NCBI RefSeq assembly: GCF_003590775.1
Contig: NZ_QYUM01000002.1
Coordinates: 1,116,001-1,180,000 of the forward strand
Reading direction: 5' to 3'
Source: Sphingomonas cavernae
Lineage (GTDB): Bacteria; Pseudomonadota; Alphaproteobacteria; Sphingomonadales; Sphingomonadaceae
DNA: 64,000 bases
Below are positions 7,914 through 18,218 of the stretch, piece after piece. Below the pieces are notes generated by a model. The model saw nothing but the letters and a program-made list of their open reading frames with translations. It was not told the origin of the DNA and ran no database searches. Made by a program: the position numbers and the translations under genes. The stretch's first letter is position 1; every line of letters starts with the position of its first letter.

Positions 7914-10142
7914 ATGTCCCGCACTCGTCTGTCTGCCCGCGTCATTTTCTCGATGGGCGTCGCGTTGTCCGCGCTCTCGACGCAGTCCGCCTTTGCCCAG
8001 GACGCAGATGCTGCGCCTGCTGCCGAGGAGGCTGAGAGCGGCGAGATCATCGTTACGGCCCGCCGCCGTGATGAAAACCTGATCGACGTGCCGATCTCGG
8101 TCTCGGCGCTGTCGGGCGACGCACTGCAGAATCAGGGCGCGATCGACATCACCTCGCTGCAGGACAAGACCCCCAATCTTACGCTCCAGATCGCGCGCGG
8201 ATCCAACTCGACGCTGATCGCCTTCATTCGCGGCGTCGGTCAGCAGGATCCGCTTTGGGGTTTCGAGCCCGGCGTCGGCCTCTATGTCGACGACGTCTAT
8301 GTCGCGCGTCCGCAGGGCGCCGTGCTCGACATTTTCGACGTCGAGCGCGTCGAGATCCTGCGTGGTCCGCAGGGCACGCTCTATGGCCGCAACACGATCG
8401 GCGGCGCGATCAAATATGTCACCAAGCGCCTGGGCAATGAGTTCGAGGGCAAGGTGCGCGCCGCCTATGGCTCCTACGACCAGATCGACCTGATCGGTCA
8501 GGTGACGGTGCCGCTGGGCGATAATTTCTCGATCGGCGGTGCGATCGCGCGCTACTGGCGCGACGGTTATGGCCGCAACCTCACCACTGGCGTCGACCAA
8601 TATGACAAGGACGTCATCGCGGGCCGAATCTCGGCCGAGTTTGCGCCCTCCGAGGACGTCTTCTTCCGCCTCGCCGCCGACAAGACCGTCGACAAGTCGA
8701 ATCCGCGGCACGGCACACGCCTCGTCGGCAATCTTGGCCTGCCCGCCTTCGCGCCGACCGACAGCGTCTATGACACGCGCGCGGGCATCGGCGATGACAA
8801 CAAGGTGGAGACGCAGGGCATCTCGCTCACCGGCTCGATCGCGATCAACGACACGCTCACCTTCAAGACGATCTCGGCCTATCGTGACGGCCATACCGAA
8901 ACGCTGATCGACTTCGACAACACGCCCGGGCCCGTGCTCGACATCCCCGCACGCTATGACGATAGCCAGTTCACTCAGGAGCTTCAGCTCCTCTATGAAG
9001 GTGACCGTCTGCAGGGCGTGTTCGGGCTCTATTATCTCGATGCGCGCGCGAGCGGTGCGTTCGACACCGTGCTCGGGGCGCTCAACACCACGACGCTCAC
9101 CTCGGGAACCGTCAAGACCAAGAGCTATGCTGCGTTCGCCGATGTCAATTTCGATATCACCGAGCAGCTCAAGATCTCGGCCGGCCTGCGCTATACGAAG
9201 GACGACAAGACCGGCACCGTCTTCCGCCGCAACTATACGGGCATCCGCAGCCCCGAATTCGGCAATTCGGCGGCGATCCCGGGGCTGATCCGCACCGATT
9301 ACACCAACAGCCGCAGCTTCGACGAGTTCACCCCGCGCGTGAGCCTCAGCTATGAGCCGACCGAAGACCTCAACCTCTATGCCTCCTATGGCAAGGGCTT
9401 CAAGTCGGGCGGCTTCGACATGCGCGGCGACGCGATCTTCACGCCGACTACCGTCGACGGCTATGCGCCCGAAACGGTCGATGCCTATGAAGTGGGCATG
9501 AAGGGCGCGTTCCTTGATCGCACGCTGTTCCTCAACATCGCGGGCTATTATTCGGATTATAAGGACCAGCAGGTCACGATCCAGGTGCCCAATGTCGTGA
9601 CCGGCGGCATCGCCAGCTTCGTCGACAATGCGGGCAAGGGCGAGATTTACGGCCTCGAGCTCGAGGCGCGAATCGTTCCCACGCCCAGCTTCTCGGTCAG
9701 CGCCTCGCTCGGCTACACCCATGCCGACTACAAGGAGTTCCTGACCTTCATCGGCGGCGGCACCACGCCCGTCGACGTTGCCGATCAGCGCGTCTTTCAA
9801 AACACGCCCAAGTGGAATGCCAATGTGTCAGCCACCTGGTCAGGCGATCTGGCGGGGGGTCGCGTTGAAGTGACGCCGTCGATCTCGATGCGCAGCGACT
9901 ATAATATGTTCGAGATTCCCAACCCGATCCTCGATCAGGACGGCTATGCGCTGGTCGATACTTCGGCGAGCTGGACCACCGCGGATGAGCGCTTCAAGCT
10001 CGGCGTCCACCTGCGCAACCTGTTCGACACGCGTTACCGCGTGGGCGGTTACAACTTCCCCGGCGCGCTCTTCGGCAACTCGATCATCGGCTATTACGGC
10101 CCGCCGCGCACCGCGACCCTCACCGCCGAATACCGCTTCTGA
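7914..10142 (+). CDS. TonB-dependent receptor
   Basis: Outer-membrane active transporter of 742 residues. A signal peptide ends near residue 24 (STQSAFA-QDA), followed by a TonB-box-like segment EIIVTARRR, a plug domain with RGVGQQDP and the VERVEILRGPQGTLYGRN block, and a beta-barrel ending in an aromatic residue (AEYRF). The ATG at 7914 has GGGGAGGA 8 bases upstream; an upstream in-frame extension from 7632 overlaps the TetR gene and lacks a signal peptide. It lies 14 bases before an MFS gene, so the pair probably moves one substrate across both membranes. The ligand is unknown; this plug type is common in sphingomonad catabolic receptors. Confidence 0.92.
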   Translation: MSRTRLSARVIFSMGVALSALSTQSAFAQDADAAPAAEEAESGEIIVTARRRDENLIDVPISVSALSGDALQNQGAIDITSLQDKTPNLTLQIARGSNSTLIAFIRGVGQQDPLWGFEPGVGLYVDDVYVARPQGAVLDIFDVERVEILRGPQGTLYGRNTIGGAIKYVTKRLGNEFEGKVRAAYGSYDQIDLIGQVTVPLGDNFSIGGAIARYWRDGYGRNLTTGVDQYDKDVIAGRISAEFAPSEDVFFRLAADKTVDKSNPRHGTRLVGNLGLPAFAPTDSVYDTRAGIGDDNKVETQGISLTGSIAINDTLTFKTISAYRDGHTETLIDFDNTPGPVLDIPARYDDSQFTQELQLLYEGDRLQGVFGLYYLDARASGAFDTVLGALNTTTLTSGTVKTKSYAAFADVNFDITEQLKISAGLRYTKDDKTGTVFRRNYTGIRSPEFGNSAAIPGLIRTDYTNSRSFDEFTPRVSLSYEPTEDLNLYASYGKGFKSGGFDMRGDAIFTPTTVDGYAPETVDAYEVGMKGAFLDRTLFLNIAGYYSDYKDQQVTIQVPNVVTGGIASFVDNAGKGEIYGLELEARIVPTPSFSVSASLGYTHADYKEFLTFIGGGTTPVDVADQRVFQNTPKWNANVSATWSGDLAGGRVEVTPSISMRSDYNMFEIPNPILDQDGYALVDTSASWTTADERFKLGVHLRNLFDTRYRVGGYNFPGALFGNSIIGYYGPPRTATLTAEYRF

Positions 10143-10156
10143 CCAGAGGGACAGCC

Positions 10157-11413
10157 ATGCCGGGTACGACCACCGCCAGCCGCGGCTACCGCGCGGTCGT
10201 GCTCGGCATGCTGCTCCTCGTCTACACTTTCAACTTTATCGACCGGCAGATCCTCGGCATCCTCGCGGGGCCGATCAAGGACGATCTGGCGCTGTCCGAC
10301 AAGCAGCTCGGGCTGCTTGGCGGGATCGCCTTCGCGTTGCTCTATTCGACGCTCGCGGTGCCGCTTGCCTGGCTCGCCGACCGGACAAGCCGGACCTGGG
10401 TCATCACCGTTTCGCTGGCGGTGTGGAGCGGCTTCACTGCGCTGTGCGGGTTCGCGAGCAGCTTCGGGCAGCTTTTCTTCGCGCGGCTGGGCGTCGGTGT
10501 CGGTGAGGCGGGGGGCGTTGCACCCTCCTATGCCGTCATCGCTGACTATTTTCCCAGCCAAGAACGCGCGCGGGCGTTGTCGATATACTCGCTGGGCATT
10601 CCGCTGGGCTCAGCGGCGGGGGTGCTCTTCGGCGGCTATATCGCCGCGAGCATCGACTGGCGCACCGCCTTCATCGCGGTCGGGCTTGCGGGGATCGTCG
10701 TCGCCCCGATCTTCCGCCTCGTGGTGCGCGAGCCCGTGCGTCCGACGGAGCAGAAGTCGTCCGAGACAACTCCCGTCGCCCGCGTCTTTTCCATCCTTGC
10801 CGCAAAGAAAAGCTTCTGGCTGCTCGCTTTCGGCGCCTCGGCGAGTTCTATGCTCGGCTATGGCCTCGCCTTCTGGCTGCCTTCGCTGATGCGCCGCAGC
10901 TTTGGCCTCGATCTCGTCCAGACCTCGCAATTCTATGGCGCGATCCTGCTCATGGGGGGCGTTGTCGGCGTGCTTGCGGGCGGCTTTCTGGGCGACCGGC
11001 TGGGGCGCGGTGACAGGGCGGTCTATGCGCGCCTGCCAGCGATCGCCTTTGTGCTCGCCGTCCCGCTCTTCGCCGCCGGCATCCTCTCGAAATCGGCGAC
11101 CGCGGCCTTCCTGCTCTTCCTCGTGCCGCAGGCGCTTGCCTATGTCTGGCTGGGCCCCGTCATCTCCGCGGTCCAGCATCTTGTACCCGCGCATATGCGC
11201 GCGACCGCATCGGCGAGCTTCCTGCTCATCAACAACCTCATTGGCATCGGCGGCGGCACCTTCTTTCTCGGCGCGCTCTCCGACGCGCTGGCGCGGCAAT
11301 ATGGCAACGAGGCGCTGCGTTACGCCATGCTGGTTTCGCTCGGCTTCTACCTGCTCGCGGCGCTCTTCATGTGGCTTGCGGCGAAACCGCTGCGAAACGA
11401 TTGGGTCGAATAG
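10157..11413 (+). CDS. MFS transporter, spinster-like
   Basis: Inner-membrane major facilitator of 418 residues with twelve predicted hydrophobic segments. The N-terminal YTFNFIDRQILGILAGPIK is the hallmark of the spinster-like MFS group frequent in sphingomonads. The loop 2-3 motif LADRTSRTWV and the RLGVGVGEAGGVAPSYA segment in helix 4 support the same placement. It sits 14 bases downstream of the TonB receptor and is probably in its operon, so a shared substrate, perhaps a small aromatic or lipophilic acid, is inferred. Confidence 0.88.
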   Translation: MPGTTTASRGYRAVVLGMLLLVYTFNFIDRQILGILAGPIKDDLALSDKQLGLLGGIAFALLYSTLAVPLAWLADRTSRTWVITVSLAVWSGFTALCGFASSFGQLFFARLGVGVGEAGGVAPSYAVIADYFPSQERARALSIYSLGIPLGSAAGVLFGGYIAASIDWRTAFIAVGLAGIVVAPIFRLVVREPVRPTEQKSSETTPVARVFSILAAKKSFWLLAFGASASSMLGYGLAFWLPSLMRRSFGLDLVQTSQFYGAILLMGGVVGVLAGGFLGDRLGRGDRAVYARLPAIAFVLAVPLFAAGILSKSATAAFLLFLVPQALAYVWLGPVISAVQHLVPAHMRATASASFLLINNLIGIGGGTFFLGALSDALARQYGNEALRYAMLVSLGFYLLAALFMWLAAKPLRNDWVE

Positions 11414-11535
11414 CCCCTCCACCGGTTACACCCTTGTTTGTGCTGCCAGTTTCTTCTGGTACACCGAATTCCGGGTGGGAAACCATGGCCGCGGGTGTGC
11501 CGGATCGGCCGCCGCGGCTGGATCAGGAGATTCTG

Positions 11536-12126
11536 ATGCGCCGCCTGCCGTCACTCGCTCTGGTTTCGCTGCTGCTCGCAAGCGCCCTGCCGTCGCCACT
11601 TTTTGCGGAGCCGGCCTTCATCACGGCCACCGATGGCTCGACGCTCGTCCATAGCGCGAGCGGCACGCGGTTTCCGCGGACCCTGGCGGGCTTCGAGCGG
11701 AGCGGCGAGGCGGCGCTCGATCCCGGCGGCGACTATATCGGCGTTGCCTATCGCCACGCGCTCGCCGATGGCGAGCCTCTCACGCTCAGGATTGCAGTGG
11801 TCCATGTCGAAGGGACGAGCCCAAAGGAGCATTTCATCATCGCCAAGCCGATGGCGCTCAACGGGCTCACCGATGTCACGACGCTCTCCGAGGGCACCTA
11901 TCAGCGCTCAGGCAAGGGCGCTGACGGCTATCTGGGCATTTACAACGCGCGCGATGGGGAGCGCCGCATCGGCGTCGGTTTGTGGACCTTCGATCGCGGC
12001 TATTGGGATTTGCGCGGGCGCGTCGAATTCCCCACCGGCAAGCGCGACGAGGCACAGGCGGCGGTGGATGCCTTTGTCGATGCCTTCGTCGCGCTGGGCC
12101 AGCCCTATATCGTGCCGGCCAAATAG
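11536..12126 (+). CDS. Secreted hypothetical protein
   Basis: A 196-residue protein of no family I recognise. It opens with a clear Sec signal peptide (MRRLPSLALVSLLLASALPS, cleavage near LFA-EP). The mature part looks like a small beta-rich domain, with regularly spaced charged strands and the sequence YQRSGKGADGYLGIYNARDG in the middle. The ATG at 11536 has AGGAG just upstream (11525-11529); an in-frame extension to 11371 overlaps the MFS gene and buries the signal peptide. It lies 122 bp after the MFS gene and converges on prfC. Confidence 0.7.
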   Translation: MRRLPSLALVSLLLASALPSPLFAEPAFITATDGSTLVHSASGTRFPRTLAGFERSGEAALDPGGDYIGVAYRHALADGEPLTLRIAVVHVEGTSPKEHFIIAKPMALNGLTDVTTLSEGTYQRSGKGADGYLGIYNARDGERRIGVGLWTFDRGYWDLRGRVEFPTGKRDEAQAAVDAFVDAFVALGQPYIVPAK

Positions 12127-12132
12127 CGCCGC

Positions 12133-13704
12133 CTACCGTTCCCGCGTAGCGTTGAACCTGATGTCGGGATTGCGGTCCTGGACATAGCCGACTTCCCACG
12201 CGCTCTTCGCCATGAAGACGAGGTTGCCGTCGCGGTCCTTGGCGAGCGCCGACTGGTTGATGTTGGCAAAGGCCTTCATCGCCGCCTCATCGCCCGAGAT
12301 CCACCGCGCCGTATCCCAGGGGCTCGGCTCGAGCTTTGCGGCAACCTTGTACTCGGCATCGAGTCGGCTCAGCAGCACGTCGAGCTGGAGCTGCCCGACC
12401 ACGCCGATGATCCAGTTGCTGCCGATCTCGGGGTAGAAGACCTGGGTGACGCCCTCCTCGGCCATGTCGTCCAGCGCCTTGCGGAGCTGCTTGGTCTTGG
12501 TCGGGTCGACCAGCACCACGCGGCGCAGGATTTCGGGCGCGAAATTGGGCAGGCCTGTGAAGCGGATGCTCTCCCCTTCGGTCAGCGTATCCCCCACCCG
12601 CAACGTGCCGTGGTTGGGAATGCCGATGATGTCGCCGGGCCAGGCTTCCTCGGCGAGCTCGCGGTCCTGCGCGAAAAACAGGATCGGCGAATGCACCGCG
12701 ATCGGCTTGCCGTGCCCCGTGGGCGTCAGCTTCATGCCGCGACGGAACTTGCCTGAGCACAGCCGCATGAAGGCGATGCGGTCGCGGTGCTGCGGGTCCA
12801 TGTTCGCCTGCACCTTGAAGATGAAGCCCGTGACATTGTCGTGATCGGGCGAGATGGCGGCCGGTTCGGCGGGCTGTGGCCGCGGCGGTGGCGCATAACG
12901 CCCAAGCGCCGCGATCAGCTCGGCGACGCCGAATTCCTTGAGTGCCGACCCGAAGAACACCGGGGTCAGGTCGCCATGGCGATAGGCCTCGACATCGAAC
13001 GCGGCATAGCCGTGGAGCGCAAGCTCGGCTTCCTCGTGCAGCCTTGCCAGACCTTCGGCCGAAACCGCCTCGGCAAGCCTGGGGTCGTCGAGTCCCGTGA
13101 ACTGCGTCAGCTTGCCCTCGAACATGCGGCTGTCGCCCGTGGGCTGGCGCAGGACGTTGGCGTGGAGGTCATAGACACCCTCGAACTGGCCGCCCATGCC
13201 GACGGGCCAGCTCATCGGGCAGACGTCCAGCGCGAGCATGTCGGCGATCTCGTCGAGCAGCGCGAAGCATTCGCGGCCCTCGCGATCGACCTTGTTGACG
13301 AAGGTGATGATCGGCACCGAGCGCAGCCGGCAGACCTCGAACAATTTGCGCGTCTGCGGCTCGATGCCCTTGGCGGCGTCGATCACCATCACCGCCGAAT
13401 CGACTGCGGTCAGCGTGCGATAGGTGTCTTCGGAAAAGTCCTCGTGGCCCGGCGTGTCGAGCAGGTTAAAGGTGATCCCGTCGCGCTCGAAGGTCATCAC
13501 CGAGCTGGTGACCGAGATGCCGCGCTGTTGCTCGATCTTCATCCAGTCCGAACGCGCGCGCCGGTTCTGTCCGCGCGCCTTGACCTCGCCGGCGAGGTGG
13601 ATCGCACCGCCGAACAGCAGCAGTTTTTCGGTGAGCGTGGTCTTGCCTGCGTCGGGGTGCGAAATGATCGCGAAGGTGCGGCGGTCGGGTCGGTTGGTGG
13701 TCAT
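12133..13704 (-). CDS. prfC: Peptide chain release factor 3
   Basis: Translational GTPase that recycles RF1/RF2 from the ribosome after termination. The 523 residues match the family length. The G1 loop SHPDAGKTTLTEK is near residues 15-27, and the RGISVTSS switch I, DTPGHEDFSEDTYR switch II and NKVDREGR G4 motifs follow in order. Start at 13704 (MTTNRPDRRTF); the frame remains open upstream to 13782, but that part reads through the terminal repeat at 13725-13840. It converges on the secreted hypothetical gene with a 6-bp gap. Confidence 0.95.
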   Translation of the reverse strand: MTTNRPDRRTFAIISHPDAGKTTLTEKLLLFGGAIHLAGEVKARGQNRRARSDWMKIEQQRGISVTSSVMTFERDGITFNLLDTPGHEDFSEDTYRTLTAVDSAVMVIDAAKGIEPQTRKLFEVCRLRSVPIITFVNKVDREGRECFALLDEIADMLALDVCPMSWPVGMGGQFEGVYDLHANVLRQPTGDSRMFEGKLTQFTGLDDPRLAEAVSAEGLARLHEEAELALHGYAAFDVEAYRHGDLTPVFFGSALKEFGVAELIAALGRYAPPPRPQPAEPAAISPDHDNVTGFIFKVQANMDPQHRDRIAFMRLCSGKFRRGMKLTPTGHGKPIAVHSPILFFAQDRELAEEAWPGDIIGIPNHGTLRVGDTLTEGESIRFTGLPNFAPEILRRVVLVDPTKTKQLRKALDDMAEEGVTQVFYPEIGSNWIIGVVGQLQLDVLLSRLDAEYKVAAKLEPSPWDTARWISGDEAAMKAFANINQSALAKDRDGNLVFMAKSAWEVGYVQDRNPDIRFNATRER

Positions 13705-13724
13705 ATCTTTTTCATTCCAGCTTA

Positions 13725-13840
13725 TCCGCTCATCCTGAGGAGAGGCTGAGCTTGGCGAAGCCTCGTCTCGAAGGATCGGCACGGTGCGTCCTTCGATACG
13801 GGCCCTCGGCTCCGCTCGGTCCCTACTCAGGATGAGCGGA
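13725..13840. repeat. MITE-like element with 15-bp terminal inverted repeats (copy 1)
   Basis: 116-bp element bounded by the perfect 15-bp inverted repeats TCCGCTCATCCTGAG (13725-13739) and CTCAGGATGAGCGGA (13826-13840). An inner inverted repeat TCGAAGGA/TCCTTCGA lies near the centre. A related copy lies at 32619-32719. There is no coding capacity. It sits between prfC and the aldose epimerase gene. Confidence 0.85.
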
Positions 13841-13852
13841 TTTTTGGGGAGG

Positions 13853-14737
13853 TTAGTTTTCCTTGAGCGTCACGATCATGCGGAACGAACAGCTCTCGCC
13901 CGGCGCGATGATGAACACGCCGGGTTTCTCGGTGAAATCGCCGTCGAACCCCTCGGGATCGGCCATGCCCGCCCAGGGTTCGATGCAGACGAAGCGCGCT
14001 CCGGGCTTGGTCCAGACGCCGAGCCATTCGGTGTCGGGAAAGGCGATGTCGATCGCGGGGCCCGTCGACGCGCCATAGCGCAGCGCGCGGCTCTTGAGGC
14101 GGTCCCAGATCAGCGCGTCATTGGCGAACAGCGCGTCGTCGAGCATCAGCGTGCGATCCTTGACGGGGCTGGGGATCGTCTCCTGCCCGATCAGTCCTCC
14201 CGGAACGATCGCGCGCAATGCCGCGGGCTCGTCCTCGGCAAAGGTGATGCCGTGGTCCTCACGCGGTGCGCCATAGGGCAGCGGCCAGGCAAAGGCGGGG
14301 TGGAATCCGAAGCTTGCGGGCATCGGCGCGCTTCCCGGATTTCCTATCGTCGCGATCATGGTCAGGCGCGGCCCGTCCAGGTGGAAGGCCATGTCGAGAA
14401 CGAAGGCAAAGGGATAGACGGCCTGCGTCTCGGGCGTGTCGACCAGCCGGAAGCGCACCGCGTCGGGATCCTGCGCGGTGACCGTGAAGTCCAGTCTGCG
14501 CGCAAAACCATGCTGGGGCAGGCCATAGCTCCTGTCACCCAGCCGATACTGATCGTCGCGCAGCCGCCCGACGATCGGGAAAAGGATCGGCGCGCGGCCC
14601 GACCAGAAAGCCGGGTCGCCATCGCTCATCAGCTCGCGGCCCTCAGCGTCGGTCAGACTCAACAGCTCGGCCCCGAGCGGCGCGATGCGCGCCGTCAGGT
14701 CGCCCGAGCTGATCGAGACCGCGCCCTTCTCAGCCAC
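13853..14737 (-). CDS. Aldose 1-epimerase family protein
   Basis: A 294-residue galactose-mutarotase-fold protein, probably cytoplasmic, interconverting sugar anomers or a phosphosugar. Family signatures visible are GRAPILFPIVGRLRDD near residues 45-60, YGLPQHGFARR near 72-82, SFGFHPAFAWPLP with the catalytic-region histidine, and the C-terminal CIEPWAGMADPEG. The GTG start at 14737 overlaps the end of pheT by 8 bases, so it is the last gene of the pheST operon, an association unlikely to be functional. It most resembles the LacX-like branch. Confidence 0.85.
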   Translation of the reverse strand: MAEKGAVSISSGDLTARIAPLGAELLSLTDAEGRELMSDGDPAFWSGRAPILFPIVGRLRDDQYRLGDRSYGLPQHGFARRLDFTVTAQDPDAVRFRLVDTPETQAVYPFAFVLDMAFHLDGPRLTMIATIGNPGSAPMPASFGFHPAFAWPLPYGAPREDHGITFAEDEPAALRAIVPGGLIGQETIPSPVKDRTLMLDDALFANDALIWDRLKSRALRYGASTGPAIDIAFPDTEWLGVWTKPGARFVCIEPWAGMADPEGFDGDFTEKPGVFIIAPGESCSFRMIVTLKEN

Positions 14738-17099
14738 GCAGCCTCGCGCCGGCCTTTTCGGCCGCCTTCACGATCTTGTCGGAGATCGCGCCCAGCTCCT
14801 CGTCGGTGAAGCTCTTCTCCGACGGTTGCAGGACCACCTCGACCGCGAGCGATTTGTGCCCTTCCTCAACGCCTTGTCCGGAAAAGACGTCAAACAGCCT
14901 TGCCGTCACGATCGCTTGCTTGTCTGCGCCCTTCACCGCGCGGACGAGGCTGTCCGCCGGCGTGTCCTGGGGCACGAGGAAGGCGAAATCGCGCGTCACC
15001 GCCTGCAGCGCGGGCGGCGCATAGGCGGTCCGCATCCGGCCCGCGGCGCGCTTCGCCGGAATCGCGTCGAGATAGATCTCGGCCGCGATCACGGTGCCTT
15101 CGAGGTCGAAGGCCCTGGCGGTCAGCGGATGCAGCGTGCCGAACGCGGCCAGCACCGTCTTGGGGCCGAGCCTGAGCGTCGCCGACTGGCCGGGATGGAA
15201 ATGGTCGCCCGCCTCGCCGAAGATCTGGAGGTTCTCGACGGGCGCGCCCGCCGCGGCCAGCAGCGCGAGCACGTCGGCCTTGGCGTCGAACGCGTCGAAG
15301 TCTTGGGCCTTGCCGGTCTTCCAGTTGCGCGGGGTCCTGTCGCCCGCGAGCACGACGCCCAGTGTCAGGCGCTCGCCGTCGGCGAAATAGCGCCGGCCCA
15401 GCTCGAACAGCCGGATCGTCTCAGCGCCCCGCGCCTGGTTGCGCGATGCAGCCGCCAGCAGCCCCGGCAGCAGCGAGGGCCGCATGACCTTCATGTCCTC
15501 GGAGATCGGATTGGCCAGCGTCCAGTCGCCGCCGCCGAACGCCGCGGCCTCCTTCTCTGAGAGGAAGCTCCACGTCACCGCCTCGTTGAGCCCGCGCGCC
15601 GCCGCGGTCCGGCGCACGCGGCGCTCGACGAGTTGTTCGGGGGTCGCGGTCGGCTTCGCAACCCCGGGCGCACGCGGCAGCGGGGTCGAGGGCACATGAT
15701 CGAGCCCGACGATGCGGACGACTTCCTCGACCAGATCGGCGCTGCCGATGACGTCGCGCCGCCATGTCGGCGGGGTTACCTGCCATTCGTTGCTGCCCGA
15801 AACCGCGAAGCCGAGGCGTTCGAGGATCGCCTTTTGCTTCTCGGCGGGCACCGAGACACCGGCCAGCTTCTCGGTCAGCTCGGCCGAATAGGCATGGCTC
15901 GCCATCGTGACTGGGGGTGTGCCCGCGCGCGTGACGTCGCTCGGCGTGCCGCCGCACAGCTCGGTCACGAGCCGTGTCGCGATCGCGATCCCGTCTTCAA
16001 GGAATGCGGGGTCCACGCCGCGCTCGAAGCGGCTGCGTGCATCGCTGGTGAGGCCCAGCTTCTGTCCCGTCCGCGCGATATGCTCGGGTGTGAAATAGGC
16101 GCATTCGATCAACACATCGGTCGTGTCGAACTCCACGCCCGAGTCCTCGCCGCCCATGATGCCGCCGATGTCATGCACATGCGCGTCATCGGCGATCACG
16201 GTCATGCCGGCGTCGAGCGTGTATGTCTTGCCGTTGAGCGCCAGCACGCTCTCGCCATCTTTCGCGCGCCGCGCGACGAGCGGGCCCTTGAGCTTCGTCC
16301 GGTCATAAACGTGCAGCGGGCGGCCCAGATCGATCATCACATAATTGGTGATGTCGACGAGCGTGGAGATCGGCTTCTGCCCGATCGCCTTCAGGCGGCG
16401 CTGCATCCAGTCGGGGCTGGTGCCGTTGACGACGCCCGAGACCGACTGGCCGAAAAATGCGGGGCAGCCTTCCGGATCATCGGTCCGCACATCGGGACCC
16501 GCGTCCTCGCCCTTCACGGGCTCGACCTTCAACGGCTTGAGCGTGCCGAGGCCCGCCGCCGCCAGATCGCGCGCGATGCCGCGCACGCCCATGCAGTCCT
16601 GCCGGTTGGGCGTGATCGACACGTCGACCACCGGATCGTCGAGCCCCGCCCATGCCGCGTAGTTCGCGCCCACGGGGGCGTCGGCGGGCAGCTCGATGAT
16701 GCCGTCATGCTCCTCGCCCAGTTGAAGCTCGCGGACCGAGCACATCATGCCGTTCGATTCGACCCCGCGGATCGCCGCAACCTTCAACGTGACGTCGAGC
16801 CCGGGCACATAGGCGCCCGGCGCACCGAACACGCCGACGAGGCCAGTGCGCGCATTGGGTGCGCCGCAGACGACCTGGAGCGGGCCGTTGCCCGCGTCGA
16901 CGACAAGCACCTGCAGCTTGTCCGCCTGCGGATGGCGCTCGGCGGTCAGCACCCTGGCGATGGTGAATGGCGCAAGCTTCTCGGCGGCGTTCTCGACGCC
17001 CTCGACCTCGAGGCCGATCGCGTTGAGCGTACCCAGCACCTGATCGAGCGTCGCGTCGGTGTCGAGATGCTCCTTGAGCCAGTTCAGCGTGAACTTCAT
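14730..17099 (-). CDS. pheT: Phenylalanyl-tRNA synthetase beta subunit
   Basis: Beta subunit of the (alpha-beta)2 enzyme that charges tRNA-Phe. The 789 residues match the family. The N-terminus [14 protein letters not shown] is canonical, followed by the EMAP-like tRNA-binding OB fold (about residues 40-150), B3/B4 editing region, B5, catalytic-like core and the C-terminal anticodon-binding FDX-ACB domain. Start at 17099; the frame runs on upstream to 17258 inside pheS. It overlaps pheS by 4 bases (ATGA), so expression is coupled. Confidence 0.96.
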   Translation of the reverse strand: MKFTLNWLKEHLDTDATLDQVLGTLNAIGLEVEGVENAAEKLAPFTIARVLTAERHPQADKLQVLVVDAGNGPLQVVCGAPNARTGLVGVFGAPGAYVPGLDVTLKVAAIRGVESNGMMCSVRELQLGEEHDGIIELPADAPVGANYAAWAGLDDPVVDVSITPNRQDCMGVRGIARDLAAAGLGTLKPLKVEPVKGEDAGPDVRTDDPEGCPAFFGQSVSGVVNGTSPDWMQRRLKAIGQKPISTLVDITNYVMIDLGRPLHVYDRTKLKGPLVARRAKDGESVLALNGKTYTLDAGMTVIADDAHVHDIGGIMGGEDSGVEFDTTDVLIECAYFTPEHIARTGQKLGLTSDARSRFERGVDPAFLEDGIAIATRLVTELCGGTPSDVTRAGTPPVTMASHAYSAELTEKLAGVSVPAEKQKAILERLGFAVSGSNEWQVTPPTWRRDVIGSADLVEEVVRIVGLDHVPSTPLPRAPGVAKPTATPEQLVERRVRRTAAARGLNEAVTWSFLSEKEAAAFGGGDWTLANPISEDMKVMRPSLLPGLLAAASRNQARGAETIRLFELGRRYFADGERLTLGVVLAGDRTPRNWKTGKAQDFDAFDAKADVLALLAAAGAPVENLQIFGEAGDHFHPGQSATLRLGPKTVLAAFGTLHPLTARAFDLEGTVIAAEIYLDAIPAKRAAGRMRTAYAPPALQAVTRDFAFLVPQDTPADSLVRAVKGADKQAIVTARLFDVFSGQGVEEGHKSLAVEVVLQPSEKSFTDEELGAISDKIVKAAEKAGARLRG

Positions 17100-18172
17100 G
17101 CGCCGACTCCCCCCGACAGCGTGGGCACGTCGAGTGCCGAAAAACCATAATGTTTGAGCCAGCGCAGATCGCCGTCGAAGAAGGCGCGCAGATCGTCCAT
17201 GCCGTATTTCAGCATCGCGAGCCGGTCGACGCCGGTGCCGAAGGCGAAGCCCTGCCACTCATCGGGATCGAGCCCGCACGCCTCGATCACGCGCCGGTGG
17301 ACCATGCCGCTGCCGAGCACTTCCATCCAGCCTTCCGATCCACCGATGACGCGGCGGCCCTTTTCGATCGAATAGCCGACATCGATCTCCACCGAAGGCT
17401 CGGTGAAGGGGAAATAGCTCGGGCGCAGCCGCAGCACGATGTCGTCGCGCTCGAAAAACGCCTTGAGAAAGGTCTCGAGCGTCCATTTGAGGTGGCCGAG
17501 ATGGATGCCCTTGTCGATCACCAGACCCTCGATCTGGTGGAACATCGGCGTATGCGTCGCATCCGAATCCGAACGATAGACGCGGCCCGGCGCGATGATG
17601 CGGATTGGCGGTTCCTGCGACGTCATGGTGCGGATCTGGACGGGGGAAGTGTGCGTGCGGAGCAGCATGTCCTTCCCGTCGCGCTTGTCAGGGAAGTAGA
17701 AGGTGTCGTGCATCGCGCGCGCCGGATGCGTCTCCGGGATATTGAGCGCGGTGAAATTGTGCCAGTCGTCCTCGATCTCAGGCCCCGTCGCGACCGAGAA
17801 GCCCATGTCGGCGAAGATTTCGGCAAGCTCGTCCATGACCTGGCTGACCGGATGCACCGACCCCTGCGGGAAGGCAGGCGCCGGCAGCGTCATGTCGAGC
17901 GTCTCGGCGGCGAGCTTCGCGTCGAGCACCGCGCGTTCCAGCCCCGTCTTGCGTTCGGCGATCGCGCTGGTGACGCCCTCGCGCAGGCCGTGGATCTTCG
18001 GCCCCTCGCTCTGGCGCTCTTCGGGGCTCATGCCGCCCAGCGACTTCAGCAGCGCGGTGATCGCGCCCTGCTTGCCCAGCGCCTTCACGCGCACGTCTTC
18101 GATCTTCTCGGGCGTGTCCGCCTCCGCGATCGCCGTCATCAGCTCGGCTTCGAGTTGCTTCAATTCCGTCAT
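17096..18172 (-). CDS. pheS: Phenylalanyl-tRNA synthetase alpha subunit
   Basis: Catalytic alpha subunit of phenylalanyl-tRNA synthetase, 358 residues. An N-terminal coiled coil (about residues 1-90) is followed by the class II catalytic core with motif 2 [20 protein letters not shown] and motif 3 [19 protein letters not shown] near the C-terminus. It lies downstream of rplT, in the usual rpmI-rplT-pheS-pheT order, but a 540-bp insertion carrying a GIY-YIG gene and ATTCCCGC repeats separates it from rplT. A hairpin repeat lies 13-20 bases upstream of its start codon. Confidence 0.96.
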   Translation of the reverse strand: MTELKQLEAELMTAIAEADTPEKIEDVRVKALGKQGAITALLKSLGGMSPEERQSEGPKIHGLREGVTSAIAERKTGLERAVLDAKLAAETLDMTLPAPAFPQGSVHPVSQVMDELAEIFADMGFSVATGPEIEDDWHNFTALNIPETHPARAMHDTFYFPDKRDGKDMLLRTHTSPVQIRTMTSQEPPIRIIAPGRVYRSDSDATHTPMFHQIEGLVIDKGIHLGHLKWTLETFLKAFFERDDIVLRLRPSYFPFTEPSVEIDVGYSIEKGRRVIGGSEGWMEVLGSGMVHRRVIEACGLDPDEWQGFAFGTGVDRLAMLKYGMDDLRAFFDGDLRWLKHYGFSALDVPTLSGGVGA

Positions 18173-18181
18173 TTTTCACCC

Positions 18182-18207
18182 GTCATTCCCGCGCAGGCGG
18201 GAATCCA
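18182..18207. repeat. ATTCCCGC hairpin repeat (family A, copy 1)
   Basis: Hairpin ATTCCCGC-gcag-GCGGGAAT with the conserved flanks GTC on the left and CCA on the right. It lies between pheS and the 3' end of the GIY-YIG gene and is inverted relative to the copy at 18612-18637. Confidence 0.85.
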
Positions 18208-18218
18208 TGAACACCTAA

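Noticed and set aside
7890-9800. 636-codon open frame on the minus strand opposite the TonB receptor
   Set aside because: It is a shadow of the GC-rich receptor gene. Its composition is biased and it shows no conserved motif, signal peptide or ribosome site.
15633-17150. 505-codon plus-strand frame opposite pheT
   Set aside because: Antisense shadow of pheT caused by high third-position GC; no domain recognisable.
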